In this document: piece after piece, positions 7,859-17,059 of the stretch
Layout of the letters: the number at the start of each line of letters is the position of its first letter
Numbering within the stretch: position 1 is the stretch's first letter
From: Novosphingobium sp. SG919
GTDB taxonomy: Bacteria > Pseudomonadota > Alphaproteobacteria > Sphingomonadales > Sphingomonadaceae
Direction of reading: 5' to 3'
NCBI RefSeq assembly: GCF_012932495.1
Contig: NZ_JABCNG010000001.1
Span: 806,001 to 870,000, forward strand
DNA: 64,000 bases
Program-made: the position numbers and the translations under genes
The notes under the pieces: generated by a model
Seen by the model: only the letters and a program-made list of their open reading frames with translations
Databases searched by the model: none
Told to the model about the DNA's origin: nothing

Positions 7859-9249
7859 CAGGCCAACACCGCACCGGCTGGGGCGGTTGTCGCGTGTGGG
7901 GCGCTGGCCGTTGCCACCTCGGCCGCCTGCCGGGGCACCTCGTGCTGGGCGGCCGAGGCAAGGCGGATGCCCAGCGCGGCCACATCGGCGCGCGTGCGCT
8001 CGATCAGGCTGGTCAGCGCAGCGCGGTCCACCCCCTCGGCCAGCGCTGCCTGCGCCAGTTCGACAATGGCGGCGGGGGCCAGGGCCGGCCCGTCGACGGC
8101 ATATTGGCTTCGCCCTGCCAGCGCAAAGAAGCTGGCCAGCTTCTCGTCCCAGGTCAGCCCGATGGTGGGCACGGCAAAGGAATGGGCGGCGATGCAGGCA
8201 TGCATGCGATGGGCAATGACCAGATCGCAACCGGCAACGAACCCGGCGAGATCGGCCGGGGTGGCAAAGGGCGCGGCCATGCTGATCCGGCCCTGGCCCT
8301 GGCGCGCAATGCCGCCGCGCCAATCGGCGGCCGGGCGTTCGGCCGTCCAGCGCGGCGCGTGGCGCACCAGGCAGGCGCGGTCTTCCGGGCTGCCGTTGGT
8401 GAACAGGATCACGTGCAGTCCCTGTTGCGCCAGGGCCTGGGCGAGGGCGCCATACCATTCGATCACTGCGCCATCGTGCAGTGCGCCTGCCCCGCCCGTG
8501 GCGGCGGATTCATGATGCTGGCCCACGTGATAGCGCAGCGCCAGGGGCGCCGTGATGCACAGGCCCACGCGCCGCCCGGCATCGCCGCGTGGCACGCCGG
8601 GCTTGCGCGGATAGTGCAGGCTGGCGAGCAGGCCGGGATCGCCCGACACTGCCGCCGCGATTGCGCCGAGCGGCTCGAGCTGCCGGGCCCAGGCCTGGCG
8701 GCTGCGTTCGTCCCGCACGGTGGCATGGGCCAGCGGGCGGCGTGCCAGGGCACGGGCAAACAGCGCGCGGCCCCGCGCAGACCACTGCGCACTGGCCCCC
8801 ACGGCGTGGACGGCAAGGGGCAGGCCACGCCGCGCCACTTCGGCCGCCGCGCCCGCCAGCTTGATCGGAAAGTTGAGATCGGCGTCGGTCAACAAGTTGC
8901 CCCCGCCGATCACCGCCGCATCGCACCGCGCAAGGCCGGCGCGTACATGGCGGCGCAGGGCCAGCCGGCTCAGCAGCGTGAGCGCCGCGCCCGCGGCCAT
9001 GCGGCGCAGCGCGGGGGGCACGGCTTCGAGCAGGGCCATGGCAAGACGCCGCCGCCCGGGTCCGCCATTCCATCCGGTGCGGCCGGCAATGTCGATCGAA
9101 AAGACCTCTGCCCCGCCCAGCGCCTGGGCCAGTTCGCGCTCAAGGCATTCGGCCAGCAGTCCATCGCCCAGGTTCGGGCTGTATTTCACATTGAGCAGCG
9201 CCACGCGCATGGACGCGCGCGGGGCCGGGTTGGCAGAAGAGGGCGACAT
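7858..9249 (-). CDS. Polysaccharide pyruvyl transferase family protein
   Basis: About 463 residues matching the polysaccharide pyruvyl transferase family, which adds ketal-linked pyruvate from phosphoenolpyruvate to sugars of exopolysaccharides or wall polymers. Landmarks: MRVALLNVKYSPNLGDGLLA at the core start, DAAVIGGGNLLTD, LAVHAVGASAQWS, VGLCITAP, and DLVIAHRMHACIAAHSFAVP near the C-terminus. ATG 9249 is used; GTG 9258 (AAGGA just upstream) and the later ATG 9210, where the conserved block begins, are alternatives. It is coupled to the downstream glycosyltransferase by a stop/start overlap, which suggests both act on one surface polysaccharide. Confidence 0.85.
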   Translation of the reverse strand: MSPSSANPAPRASMRVALLNVKYSPNLGDGLLAECLERELAQALGGAEVFSIDIAGRTGWNGGPGRRRLAMALLEAVPPALRRMAAGAALTLLSRLALRRHVRAGLARCDAAVIGGGNLLTDADLNFPIKLAGAAAEVARRGLPLAVHAVGASAQWSARGRALFARALARRPLAHATVRDERSRQAWARQLEPLGAIAAAVSGDPGLLASLHYPRKPGVPRGDAGRRVGLCITAPLALRYHVGQHHESAATGGAGALHDGAVIEWYGALAQALAQQGLHVILFTNGSPEDRACLVRHAPRWTAERPAADWRGGIARQGQGRISMAAPFATPADLAGFVAGCDLVIAHRMHACIAAHSFAVPTIGLTWDEKLASFFALAGRSQYAVDGPALAPAAIVELAQAALAEGVDRAALTSLIERTRADVAALGIRLASAAQHEVPRQAAEVATASAPHATTAPAGAVLA

Positions 9250-9419
9250 GGCGGGCACGCATCCTTGGCCGGAAACAGCAGGGCACCGGAATGGCCGCCG
9301 CTGGCGCCATTGCCGATGCCCTTAGTGTTCCCGTCCTGCCGCGCTGCGGCAAGGAACGATGCAGCCGGAACCCAACCGTTACGGAGCGATCCGCGCCGGT
9401 TTATGCCGCAACGCGGCCA

Positions 9420-10823
9420 TCAGGGCGTGAGGCCACCGCCCAGCACTTCATAGAGCGTGACCATGTTGGTCGCGCGTGCCAGCCGCGCCGTGACCAGCGC
9501 CTGGCGGGCAGTATAGGCCGTGCGATCGGCGTCGAGCGGCTCCAGGAACGTGTCGATCCCGTTCTGATAGCGGGCCAATGTGATCTGCGCCGCCTTTTCC
9601 GCGTTGGCGGCATAGCTTTCCTGCGCGGCCACCTTGTCGTCGATCGTGCCGCGCCGGGCCAGGGCATCGGCCACTTCCCGGAACGCTGTCTGGATCGCCT
9701 TTTCATAAGACGCCACGGCCGCATCGCGGCTGGCCTTGGCATAGGCCAGGTTGCCCGCGTTCACCCCGCCATCGAACAGCGTCTGGGTGGCGCTGCCACT
9801 GGCGCTCCAGGCAAAGGTGCCGCCGCTGAACAGGCCCGACAGGCTGGTGCTGGCAAGGCCGAGCAGCCCGGTCAGCGAGATCGACGGGAAGAACGCGGCG
9901 CGGGCTGCGCCGATGCGCGCGTTGGCCTCCTTGAGCGTATGTTCGGCCTGCAGCACGTCGGGCCGGCGCAGCAGGACGTCGGATGAAAGCCCCACGGGCA
10001 GGCTGGCCAGGGTCTGCCGCCCTTCGCCCAGCGTCTTGGGCAACAAGGCTTCGGGCACGGGCGCGCCGGTCAGCAGTTCCAGGGCGTTGCGATCCTGCGC
10101 CACATAGGTGGTATAGTCTGCCACGTCGGCCCGCGCGGTGTCGAACGCGGTCTGGGCCTGGGCCACGGCCAGCTTGGTGCCAACGCCATTGGTTTCGAGT
10201 TGCTGCGTCAATTGCAGCGTCTTGGTGCGCGAAGCGAGCGTGGCCTGGGCCACGGCCAGCGCGTCGCGGTCGGCAGCCAGCGTGAGCCAGGCCGTCGCGG
10301 TTTCGGAAACCAAGGTGATCTGCGTGGCCTTGCGGCCTTCGTCGCTGGCCAGATAGGCTTCGAACGCCGCCCGGCTGGTGTTGCGCAGCTTGCCGAACAG
10401 ATCGACTTCATAGGACGATACGCCGCCGCTGAGCTGATAGCTTTCGCTGGTCACGCCGTTGCTGCGCGAGCCGGAGGCGATCGGCCCGGCCGTGACCGTG
10501 GGCACCAGCGCGGCGCGGTCCACCTTGTAGGTCGCGCGGGCCTGGGCCACGGCAGCCACCGCGCTGCGCAAGTCGCGGTTGCTCGACAGCGCCAGGGCGA
10601 TGGTGTCCTTCAACTGCTGGTCGGTGAAAAACGCCTGCCAGCCGATGGCATCCACGCCGCCCGCGCCGTCGGCCAGCGTGGGATAGCTGGTGCCCTGGGG
10701 CAGGCTGGGGGCCACCGGCAGGTCGGGACGGACGTACTTGGGCGCGAGGTTGCAGGCGCCCAGGGCCAGCATTGCGCCCCCGGCAAGCGCGGCGCGCGCG
10801 ATCTTCACGTGTGGCGCGCTCAT
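9420..10823 (-). CDS. RND efflux outer-membrane lipoprotein (OMF, NodT/OprM family)
   Basis: 467 residues. The signal peptide ends in a lipobox (AMLALGACN), so the mature protein is lipid-anchored and inserts as a TolC-like trimer channel in the outer membrane. The two repeated outer-membrane efflux domains are visible: AVAQARATYKVDRAALVPTV, YEVDLFGKLRN, LRRPDVLQAEHTLKEANARI and FPSISLTG. ATG 10823 overlaps the TGA of the pump gene (ATGA), and it is the last gene of the MFP-pump-OMF operon. It provides the exit duct for the RND pump. Specific substrate unknown. Confidence 0.95.
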   Translation of the reverse strand: MSAPHVKIARAALAGGAMLALGACNLAPKYVRPDLPVAPSLPQGTSYPTLADGAGGVDAIGWQAFFTDQQLKDTIALALSSNRDLRSAVAAVAQARATYKVDRAALVPTVTAGPIASGSRSNGVTSESYQLSGGVSSYEVDLFGKLRNTSRAAFEAYLASDEGRKATQITLVSETATAWLTLAADRDALAVAQATLASRTKTLQLTQQLETNGVGTKLAVAQAQTAFDTARADVADYTTYVAQDRNALELLTGAPVPEALLPKTLGEGRQTLASLPVGLSSDVLLRRPDVLQAEHTLKEANARIGAARAAFFPSISLTGLLGLASTSLSGLFSGGTFAWSASGSATQTLFDGGVNAGNLAYAKASRDAAVASYEKAIQTAFREVADALARRGTIDDKVAAQESYAANAEKAAQITLARYQNGIDTFLEPLDADRTAYTARQALVTARLARATNMVTLYEVLGGGLTP

Positions 10824-13800
10824 GCCTGCGCCTCCCCGTTGGGTTCGTGGTTGTCGGATGGCTCGCGGTGCCGGAACACGCGCTTCACCAGGACGAAGAA
10901 CAGCGGCACCAGGAAGATGGCCAGCAACGTGGCCGACAGCATCCCGCCCAGAACGCCGGTGCCGATGGCGCGGCGGCCATTGGCACCCGCGCCGCTGGCC
11001 ACCGCCAGCGGAATGACGCCGGCGATGAACGCCACCGAGGTCATGATGATCGGGCGGAACCGCAGCCGCGCCGCTTCCATCGCTGCGTCGGCCGGCTTGA
11101 GCCCGCGATGCAGTGCCGCCTCGGCAAATTCCACGATCAGGATCGCGTTCTTGGCCGAAAGCCCGATGGTGGTGAGCAGGGCCACCTGGAAATAGATGTC
11201 GTTGTTATAGCCACGCAGCGTGACCGCCAGCACCGCGCCGATCACGCCCAGCGGGATCACCAGCAGCACCGACACCGGCACCGACCAGCTTTCGTAAAGC
11301 GCGGCAAGGCACAGGAAGATGAAGAAGATCGATGCGCCATAGAGCAGCCCGGTCTGGCTGCTGGCGGCACGTTCCTGATACGACAGGCCCGCCCACGCCA
11401 CGTTGTAGCCACCGTTCATCTTGCTCGCCAGGTCCATCATGGTCTGCATCGACTGGCCCGAGCTGACCCCGGCCGCGGGATTGCCGACCACTTCCTGCGC
11501 GGCAATGCCGTTGAAGCGCGGCAGCACGGGGGCGCCCACGGTCCAGTCGGTCTGCGCAAAAGCCGCGAACGGGGCCATCGCGCCGTTGGTGCCGCGCACA
11601 TACCACTGGCCCAGGTCCTGCGGCTTGCTGCGATAGGGCGCGTCGCCCTGCACGAAGACCTTCTTCACGCGGCCACGATCGACGAAGTCGTTGACGTAGG
11701 TGCCGCCCCAGGCAGTGGACAGGGTGGAGTTCACGTCGGACGGCGCGATCTGGAAGGCCGTGATCGCTTCGTCGTTGAGCGAAACCTTGAGCTGCGGGGT
11801 GTCTTCCAGGCCCTGCAGGCGGGCCTGGGCGACGCGGCCGCTGCTGTTGGCATCGTCCACCAACTGCTTGCGGGCGTCGGTCAGCGCGGTGCGACCCTGG
11901 CCTTCGGCGTCCTGCAGGTACATGTCGAACCCGCCCGAATTGCCCAGACCGCGAATGGCCGGCGGCGAGAGCACGAAGATCTGCGCCTGGTTGCCCAGCT
12001 TCATCGCGAACAGCTTGTTGAGCCGCGCCGAAATGGAAGACGCGCTGGCATCGCTGCCCGGACGATCGGCCCAGTCCTTGAGCAGGACGAAGCCCATGCC
12101 CGTGTTCTGGCCCGAGCCGCCCTGGCCGCGCCCGGCAATGATGAACACGGCGCGGATATTGTTGCCTTCGGTCTTCTGGATCAGGTCTTGCGCCTGCGCT
12201 GCCACGGCCTGCGTCTGCTCCATGGTGGAGCCGACCGGCAGGGTATAGCTGAGCATGAGCTGGCCCTGGTCTTCGTCGGGCAGGAAGCTGGTGGGCAGGC
12301 GGGTATAGAGCAGCACCATCGCCGCGATGATCGCCACGAACGCCAGCATCCACACCAGCGGGCGCCCGAGAATGCCGGTCAGGCGGTTCTGATAGCCTTC
12401 CTGCAGCCGGTCGTAACGGCGGTTGAACCCGGCAAAGAACCGGCCCTTGGGCTTTTCGGCCTGCTTGAGCAGCGTGGCGCAGAGTGCCGGGGTCAGCACC
12501 AGCGCGACCAGCACCGACAGACCCATGGCCGAAACGATGGTGATCGAGAACTGGCGATAGATCGCCCCGGTGGAGCCGCCGAAGAACGCCATGGGAATGA
12601 ACACGGCGGTCAGCACCAGGGTGATGCCGATCAGCGCCGAGGTGATTTCGCCCATCGACTTGACCGTGGCATCGAGCGGCGAAAGATGCTCCTCGTGCAT
12701 CACGCGCTCGACGTTTTCCACCACCACGATGGCATCGTCCACCAAGAGGCCGATCGCCAGCACCAGGCCGAACATGGTCAGCGTGTTGATGGTATAGCCC
12801 AGCAGCGCCAGGATGCCGAACGTGCCGAGCAGCACCACCGGCACCGCGATCGCCGGGATCAGCGTGGCGCGCCAGTTCTGCAGGAACAGGAACATCACCA
12901 CCACGACCAGCGCGATCGCCTCGAACAGGGCCTTGACCACCTCTTCGATGGAGATCTTCACGAAGGTGCTGGAATCGCGCGGATAGGCGATCTGATAGCC
13001 TTCGGGCATGTCCTTGGCGAGTTCGTCCACCTTGGCCTTGACGGCCGTGGCGGTCTTCATCGCGTTGGCGCCCGAGGCAAGGCTTACCGCGATCCCCGTG
13101 GCGGCATTGCCGTTGAGCGTGTTGATCGAAGAATAGCTTTCCTGGCCCATTTCCACGCGGGCCACGTCCGACAGGCGCACTTCGCCGCCGTCGGCATTGG
13201 TCTTGAGGATGACCTTCTTGAAATCGTCCACCGTCTGCAGGCGCGATCGCGCCGTCACCGTGGCATCCAGCCGCTGGCCTTGCGGCGCGGGCAGGGCGCC
13301 CACTTCGCCGGCCGCCACCTGGGTGTTCTGCGCGGTGATCGCGCTCGTCACGTCCGACGGCATCAGGTTGACCGCGGCAAGCTTGGCGGGATCGAGCCAG
13401 ATGCGCATGGCATAGGACGAACCGAACACGTCGGCCGAGCCCACGCCTTCCACGCGCGAGAGCGGGTCCTGGATATGCGTGGTCAGGTAGTCGGCAATGT
13501 CGGCGTTGGTGCTGCGCCCGGTGGTGTCGTACAGCGCCATGACCAGCAGCTGGTCGTTCTGCGCCTTGGTCACCGTCACGCCTTGCTGCTGCACCACGGT
13601 GGGCAGGCGGCTGGTGGCGCGCGAGATGGCATTCTGCACCTGCACCTGCGCCGTATCGGGATTGGTACCCTTTTCGAACGTTGCCGTGATGCTGGCCGAA
13701 CCATTGGAACTGGTCGACGTGAAATAGAGCATGCCGTCGATGCCCTTGAGCTGCTGCTCAAGCACCTGGGTCACGCTGTTTTCCACCGCCGAGGCATCGG

Positions 13801-13957
13801 CGCCGTTATACGTGGCGCTGATCGAGACGGTGGGCGGGGCGATGTCGGGGTACTGCTCCACCCCCATGGTGGTGATGGAAAAGGCGCCCGTAGCCATCAC
13901 GACGATCGCGATGACCCAGGCAAAGATCGGGCGGTTGGCAAAGAAGCGCGACAGCAT
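10820..13957 (-). CDS. RND multidrug efflux pump, inner-membrane subunit (AcrB/MexF-like, HAE1)
   Basis: 1,045 residues, the standard length for proton-driven HAE1 RND pumps. The N-terminus MLSRFFANRPIFAWVIAIVV is characteristic. The two adjacent aspartates of the proton relay are in AIGLLVDDAIVVVENVERV. PRDSSTFVKISIEEVVKALFEA and the C-terminal RPIIMTSVAFIAGVIPLA also match. Large periplasmic loops lie between TM1-2 and TM7-8. It lies 6 bp after the adaptor gene and overlaps the outer-membrane gene, so the tripartite complex is made from one transcript. Likely exports hydrophobic toxicants such as drugs, solvents or phenolics. The particular range cannot be inferred, and no dedicated regulator is adjacent. 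Confidence 0.97.
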   Translation of the reverse strand: MLSRFFANRPIFAWVIAIVVMATGAFSITTMGVEQYPDIAPPTVSISATYNGADASAVENSVTQVLEQQLKGIDGMLYFTSTSSNGSASITATFEKGTNPDTAQVQVQNAISRATSRLPTVVQQQGVTVTKAQNDQLLVMALYDTTGRSTNADIADYLTTHIQDPLSRVEGVGSADVFGSSYAMRIWLDPAKLAAVNLMPSDVTSAITAQNTQVAAGEVGALPAPQGQRLDATVTARSRLQTVDDFKKVILKTNADGGEVRLSDVARVEMGQESYSSINTLNGNAATGIAVSLASGANAMKTATAVKAKVDELAKDMPEGYQIAYPRDSSTFVKISIEEVVKALFEAIALVVVVMFLFLQNWRATLIPAIAVPVVLLGTFGILALLGYTINTLTMFGLVLAIGLLVDDAIVVVENVERVMHEEHLSPLDATVKSMGEITSALIGITLVLTAVFIPMAFFGGSTGAIYRQFSITIVSAMGLSVLVALVLTPALCATLLKQAEKPKGRFFAGFNRRYDRLQEGYQNRLTGILGRPLVWMLAFVAIIAAMVLLYTRLPTSFLPDEDQGQLMLSYTLPVGSTMEQTQAVAAQAQDLIQKTEGNNIRAVFIIAGRGQGGSGQNTGMGFVLLKDWADRPGSDASASSISARLNKLFAMKLGNQAQIFVLSPPAIRGLGNSGGFDMYLQDAEGQGRTALTDARKQLVDDANSSGRVAQARLQGLEDTPQLKVSLNDEAITAFQIAPSDVNSTLSTAWGGTYVNDFVDRGRVKKVFVQGDAPYRSKPQDLGQWYVRGTNGAMAPFAAFAQTDWTVGAPVLPRFNGIAAQEVVGNPAAGVSSGQSMQTMMDLASKMNGGYNVAWAGLSYQERAASSQTGLLYGASIFFIFLCLAALYESWSVPVSVLLVIPLGVIGAVLAVTLRGYNNDIYFQVALLTTIGLSAKNAILIVEFAEAALHRGLKPADAAMEAARLRFRPIIMTSVAFIAGVIPLAVASGAGANGRRAIGTGVLGGMLSATLLAIFLVPLFFVLVKRVFRHREPSDNHEPNGEAQA

Positions 13958-13963
13958 GGGGCG

Positions 13964-15190
13964 TTACTTCGCCCCCCCGGCATCGGCGGTGTTGGCGGCT
14001 GCGGCCGGCGCGCTGCCGGCCGGGCTTGCCTTCACCTTGGCGCCGGGCTTGGCCTTGATCAGCCCTTCGGTGATCACCTTGTCACCGGCCTTGAGGCCGC
14101 TGGTCACCAGCCAGTTGGTGCCCACCGGGGTTTCGGCGGTCACGTCGCGGGTTTCCGCTTCGCCCTTGGCATTGACCACCAGCACCGTGGCCGTGCCGCG
14201 CGGGGTGCGGCTCACGGCGGCCTGGGGGACCAGGATGCCATTGGGCACGATGCCTTGCACCAGCTGCGCTTTCACGAACAGGCCGGGCAGCAGGTCGCCC
14301 TTGGGATTGGGCACGGTCATGCGCAGGATCACCGTGCCGGTTTCGCTGTTCACATCCACGTCGGCAAAGTTGAGGCGGCCTTCGACCGGCCATTCCGTGC
14401 CATCGGCCAGGATCACCTTGACCGGGGCCGAGCCATCGGCCGACAGCTTGCCCGATTGCAGTGCGCGGCGCAGCGCCATGTAATCATTGCTCGATTGCTG
14501 GATGTTCACCCACATCGGGTCCAGCTTCTGGATCTTGGCCAGGGCATCGGTCTGGCTGGACGTGACGAGCGCGCCCTTGGTCACGCTCGAAACGCCGATG
14601 CGCCCGCTGATCGGGGCAAGGATGCGGGTGAAGCCCAGGCTGACCCTGGCCGCCTGCAGCGCGCCTTCATAAGCCATGACCTGGCCGCGCGCCTGATTGT
14701 AACTGGCAAGGGCATCGGCCGCATCCTGGCGGGAAATGCCGCCCTGGTCGGCCAGCACTTTATAGCGTTCGGCCTTGAGCCGCAGCGATTCCACCGTGGC
14801 GCGCGTCGCCGCCAGGTTGCCCGCTGCCTGGTTGGCCGTGGCGGCATAGCTGCGCGCGTCGATCTGGTAGAGTGGCTGGCCGGCGCGCACCATGCTGCCT
14901 TCGGTAAACAGGCGATCCATGATGATGCCGGTTACCTGCGGGCGCACTTCGGCGATCTGGCTCGCCACGGTGCGGCCGGAAAGCTCGGTGCTCACCGGAA
15001 CCGCCGTGGGCGTTGCCACGATATAGCCGACGACCGCGTCCTGCGGGGGTGGGCCGTCCTGCTTGCTGCCACAGCCCCCCAGCGAAAGCGCGGCGAGCGA
15101 GAGTGTGGCCAGTGCCAGGGGCGCCATGGCCCTGGCCCGGTAAAGCTGGGAGAACCGGAAGGAGGAGGCAACCGGATGACTGTGCAACAT
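13964..15190 (-). CDS. RND efflux periplasmic adaptor (MFP, AcrA-like lipoprotein)
   Basis: 408 residues. A lipoprotein signal (ATLSLAALSLGGCGSK) anchors it to the inner membrane. Next come the barrel-sandwich half (VRPQVTGIIMDRLFTEGSMV, AGQPLYQIDARSY), a coiled-coil hairpin (residues about 120-190), the lipoyl return (RILAPISGRIGVSSVTKGALV) and the beta-barrel and membrane-proximal domains. The C-terminus is Ala/Pro-rich. ATG 15190 was chosen because the signal peptide begins shortly after; the open frame continues upstream without similarity. It bridges the pump and the outer-membrane channel. First gene of the three-gene operon. Confidence 0.95.
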   Translation of the reverse strand: MLHSHPVASSFRFSQLYRARAMAPLALATLSLAALSLGGCGSKQDGPPPQDAVVGYIVATPTAVPVSTELSGRTVASQIAEVRPQVTGIIMDRLFTEGSMVRAGQPLYQIDARSYAATANQAAGNLAATRATVESLRLKAERYKVLADQGGISRQDAADALASYNQARGQVMAYEGALQAARVSLGFTRILAPISGRIGVSSVTKGALVTSSQTDALAKIQKLDPMWVNIQQSSNDYMALRRALQSGKLSADGSAPVKVILADGTEWPVEGRLNFADVDVNSETGTVILRMTVPNPKGDLLPGLFVKAQLVQGIVPNGILVPQAAVSRTPRGTATVLVVNAKGEAETRDVTAETPVGTNWLVTSGLKAGDKVITEGLIKAKPGAKVKASPAGSAPAAAANTADAGGAK

Positions 15191-15509
15191 TCTTTCACCG
15201 ACTTGTGTGATTCGAAGGCGGCCTAGCACAGCTTGCTGTTTGGCGCGGCGCGAAAGCCTGTTTGCACAAGCCCTGCGACACTTTGAGACAAGTACCGGCA
15301 ACCCACGGGAGATAGTCCCGTCGGGATCACAGATCGGCAGGGAAGGCAAGCATTAACGCGCGCAAAAACCCTTTCGGGCCGTTGCGGGAACCACCGGCGT
15401 GGCGGGGCGTTTCAAGGGGTTGGCCGGGCCGGTGGCTTGATGCCAGGGCCGTGGCGGGCGGTGCGGCGGCAAGGCAGCGTCACGGCTGCCCCGGCGCGCC
15501 GCACTGGCG
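15191..15509. other. Intergenic region, 319 bp, presumed efflux-operon promoter
   Basis: It holds the upstream side of the efflux operon and the 3' end of the L,D-transpeptidase-like gene, both minus strand. A small hairpin with perfect 6-bp arms (ACGGGA/TCCCGT) lies at 15305-15321. No clear T-run terminator, operator dyad or gene. Confidence 0.4.
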
Positions 15510-16187
15510 TTACCGCGCGGCGTAAAGCAGGCGGCCTGGCCCCAGCAGGCCGAGCACATGATCGATATCGCTGCTTGAAACGGCAAAGCAACCCTGGCTG
15601 CGGCCGACCCGGCCCTGCATGCTGGCAATGTCGGGGCCGACATAGCTGGCCGCGTGGATCACGATGCCGCGCACTTGGGCCAGGTTGTTTTCCGGGTCCA
15701 GCCCGATCAGCCGGCGCGAGCGACCATGGCGGCCGTAATAGGTGTCGCCGGTCAGGAAGCTGCCGCTGCACGACGCTTCCGAGCCGTAATCGTTGGACAG
15801 GCGCTCGACCCAGCCCTTGTTGGACGGGTCCGATCCCTTGCCATGGGCGACCAGATGCGACGAGAGCACGCGGCCGCTGGCCACATCCACCAGCTGCATC
15901 CGCGCCTCGCGCGAGGGGGCGGAAAAATCGACGATGCCGATCACGTCGCGGGCAGCCACATGGTTGCCATGATCGCGCAGCGCGCCAAGAGCACGGGTCA
16001 GCAAGGTCGGGCTGTCGGCCACGGAGGAGGGCGGAGGAAGCGTGGCTGCGCCAGGACCGAGGCCCGGTGCCCAGGCACCGTTCGAACCCTGGACGGGCGC
16101 AATCGCTTCTGCCGCCGCGCGCGGAAACAGCGCCGAGGCCGCCGATCCGGCAATCGCGCCAAGGAACTGGCGCCTGCCAAATGTCAT
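15510..16187 (-). CDS. Murein L,D-transpeptidase catalytic-domain family protein (YkuD_2), TAT signal
   Basis: 225 residues. The N-terminus MTFGRRQFLGAIAGSAASALF has twin arginines plus FLG and a hydrophobic run, a Tat-type export signal. The C-terminal half matches the YkuD_2 family: VDFSAPSREARMQLVDV, SGRVLSSHLVAHGKGSD, then a His in GIVIHAASYVG and the nucleophile Cys in GRSQGCFAVSSSD. Relatives make or remodel 3-3 peptidoglycan crosslinks or attach proteins, using a Cys thioester in the periplasm. ATG 16187 puts the RR motif at residues 5-6. It is monocistronic as far as can be seen. Confidence 0.88.
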   Translation of the reverse strand: MTFGRRQFLGAIAGSAASALFPRAAAEAIAPVQGSNGAWAPGLGPGAATLPPPSSVADSPTLLTRALGALRDHGNHVAARDVIGIVDFSAPSREARMQLVDVASGRVLSSHLVAHGKGSDPSNKGWVERLSNDYGSEASCSGSFLTGDTYYGRHGRSRRLIGLDPENNLAQVRGIVIHAASYVGPDIASMQGRVGRSQGCFAVSSSDIDHVLGLLGPGRLLYAAR

Positions 16188-16347
16188 GATTGCGAGACCC
16201 CGAAACAAGTAATGCGTTATGCTATGGGTCTCAAACTGGCGTTGGTTCCCGCTGCTGCCAAGGGCCGCTGGCGGGGCAATGCGACGAGATGTGCATCACA
16301 CGCCACTGGCCGTTGTGCAGCGCGGGAACCGAATTCCATCTATCGTA

Positions 16348-16941
16348 TCAGGCGGGCAGATCGCCGAAAGTGCCTGCCACGGCCACTTCGGCCACCGGCT
16401 TGCGGCCGCTCGGGGCTTCGCGTTCCTTGAGGAAGTCGGGCAGCTTTTCCGGGCTGTCCTGGCGACCGATGACCACGGCCGCTTCCACGCGCCAGCCTTC
16501 GGGCACGCCCAGCACGTCGCGCGCCTTGGCAAAATCAACGCCGGTCATGCCATGGGTGTGATAGCCCAGGGCAGTGGCCTGCAGGGCCAGCAGCGCCCAG
16601 GCAGCGCCGGCGTCAAAGCTGTGGCTGTGGTTGGGATTGGCAGTGCCATCGTCCTTGCGCATCGATTCGTCCGACACGATGAACACCAGCGCGCCGGCAT
16701 CCTTGGCCCAGCCCTGGTTGAACGGAATGAGGATGTCGAGGAACGCGGCCCAGTTGGCGTCGCCCGGCACGGCATAGAGGAAGCGCCACGGCTGATAGTT
16801 GAACGCCGAAGGGGCCAGGCCCGCTGCTTCGAAAATAACGGCCAGGTCCTGGGCCGGCACGGCCGTGCCGTCAAAAGCGCGTGGCGACCAGCGGTCGACG
16901 ATCAGGGGCAACACGCGGGGATCGGCAGTACGGGTGGTCAT
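16348..16941 (-). CDS. Nitroreductase family FMN oxidoreductase
   Basis: 197 residues, typical of the homodimeric FMN-dependent nitroreductase fold. Visible family blocks are VDRWSPRAFDG (FMN-phosphate side), AAGLAPSAFNYQPWRFLYA and ALGYHTHGMTGVDFAKARDVLGVPEG. It probably reduces quinones, nitroaromatics or enones with NAD(P)H in the cytosol. ATG 16941 has GAGGA 9 bp upstream. It is divergent from a LysR gene across a 118-bp gap carrying a dyad, the usual arrangement in which the LysR protein controls the enzyme gene. Confidence 0.88.
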   Translation of the reverse strand: MTTRTADPRVLPLIVDRWSPRAFDGTAVPAQDLAVIFEAAGLAPSAFNYQPWRFLYAVPGDANWAAFLDILIPFNQGWAKDAGALVFIVSDESMRKDDGTANPNHSHSFDAGAAWALLALQATALGYHTHGMTGVDFAKARDVLGVPEGWRVEAAVVIGRQDSPEKLPDFLKEREAPSGRKPVAEVAVAGTFGDLPA

Positions 16942-17030
16942 GGGATCGAATCCTCGTTTGGGAATCACGTCGGCGCGCGGTCTGAAGGCTTTTGCGCATT
17001 TCGAAAATCCCTATAGTTCGGATAAGAATG

Positions 17031-17045
17031 TTCAAGTCTGTTGAA
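17031..17045. promoter_or_regulatory. Putative LysR-type operator dyad
   Basis: TTCAAGTCTGTTGAA: perfect 5-bp arms around a 5-bp spacer, with the T-N11-A core expected of LysR-regulator boxes. It lies 14 bp before the lysR start and 89 bp from the nitroreductase start, in the divergent gap. That it is the binding site is inference. Confidence 0.5.
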
Positions 17046-17059
17046 CGGAGTGGCATGGC

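Noticed and set aside
10772..15226. A very long plus-strand open frame (about 1,480 codons) opposite the efflux operon
   Set aside because: It is antisense to three genes with clear RND, MFP and OMF motifs; high GC content produces long shadow frames.
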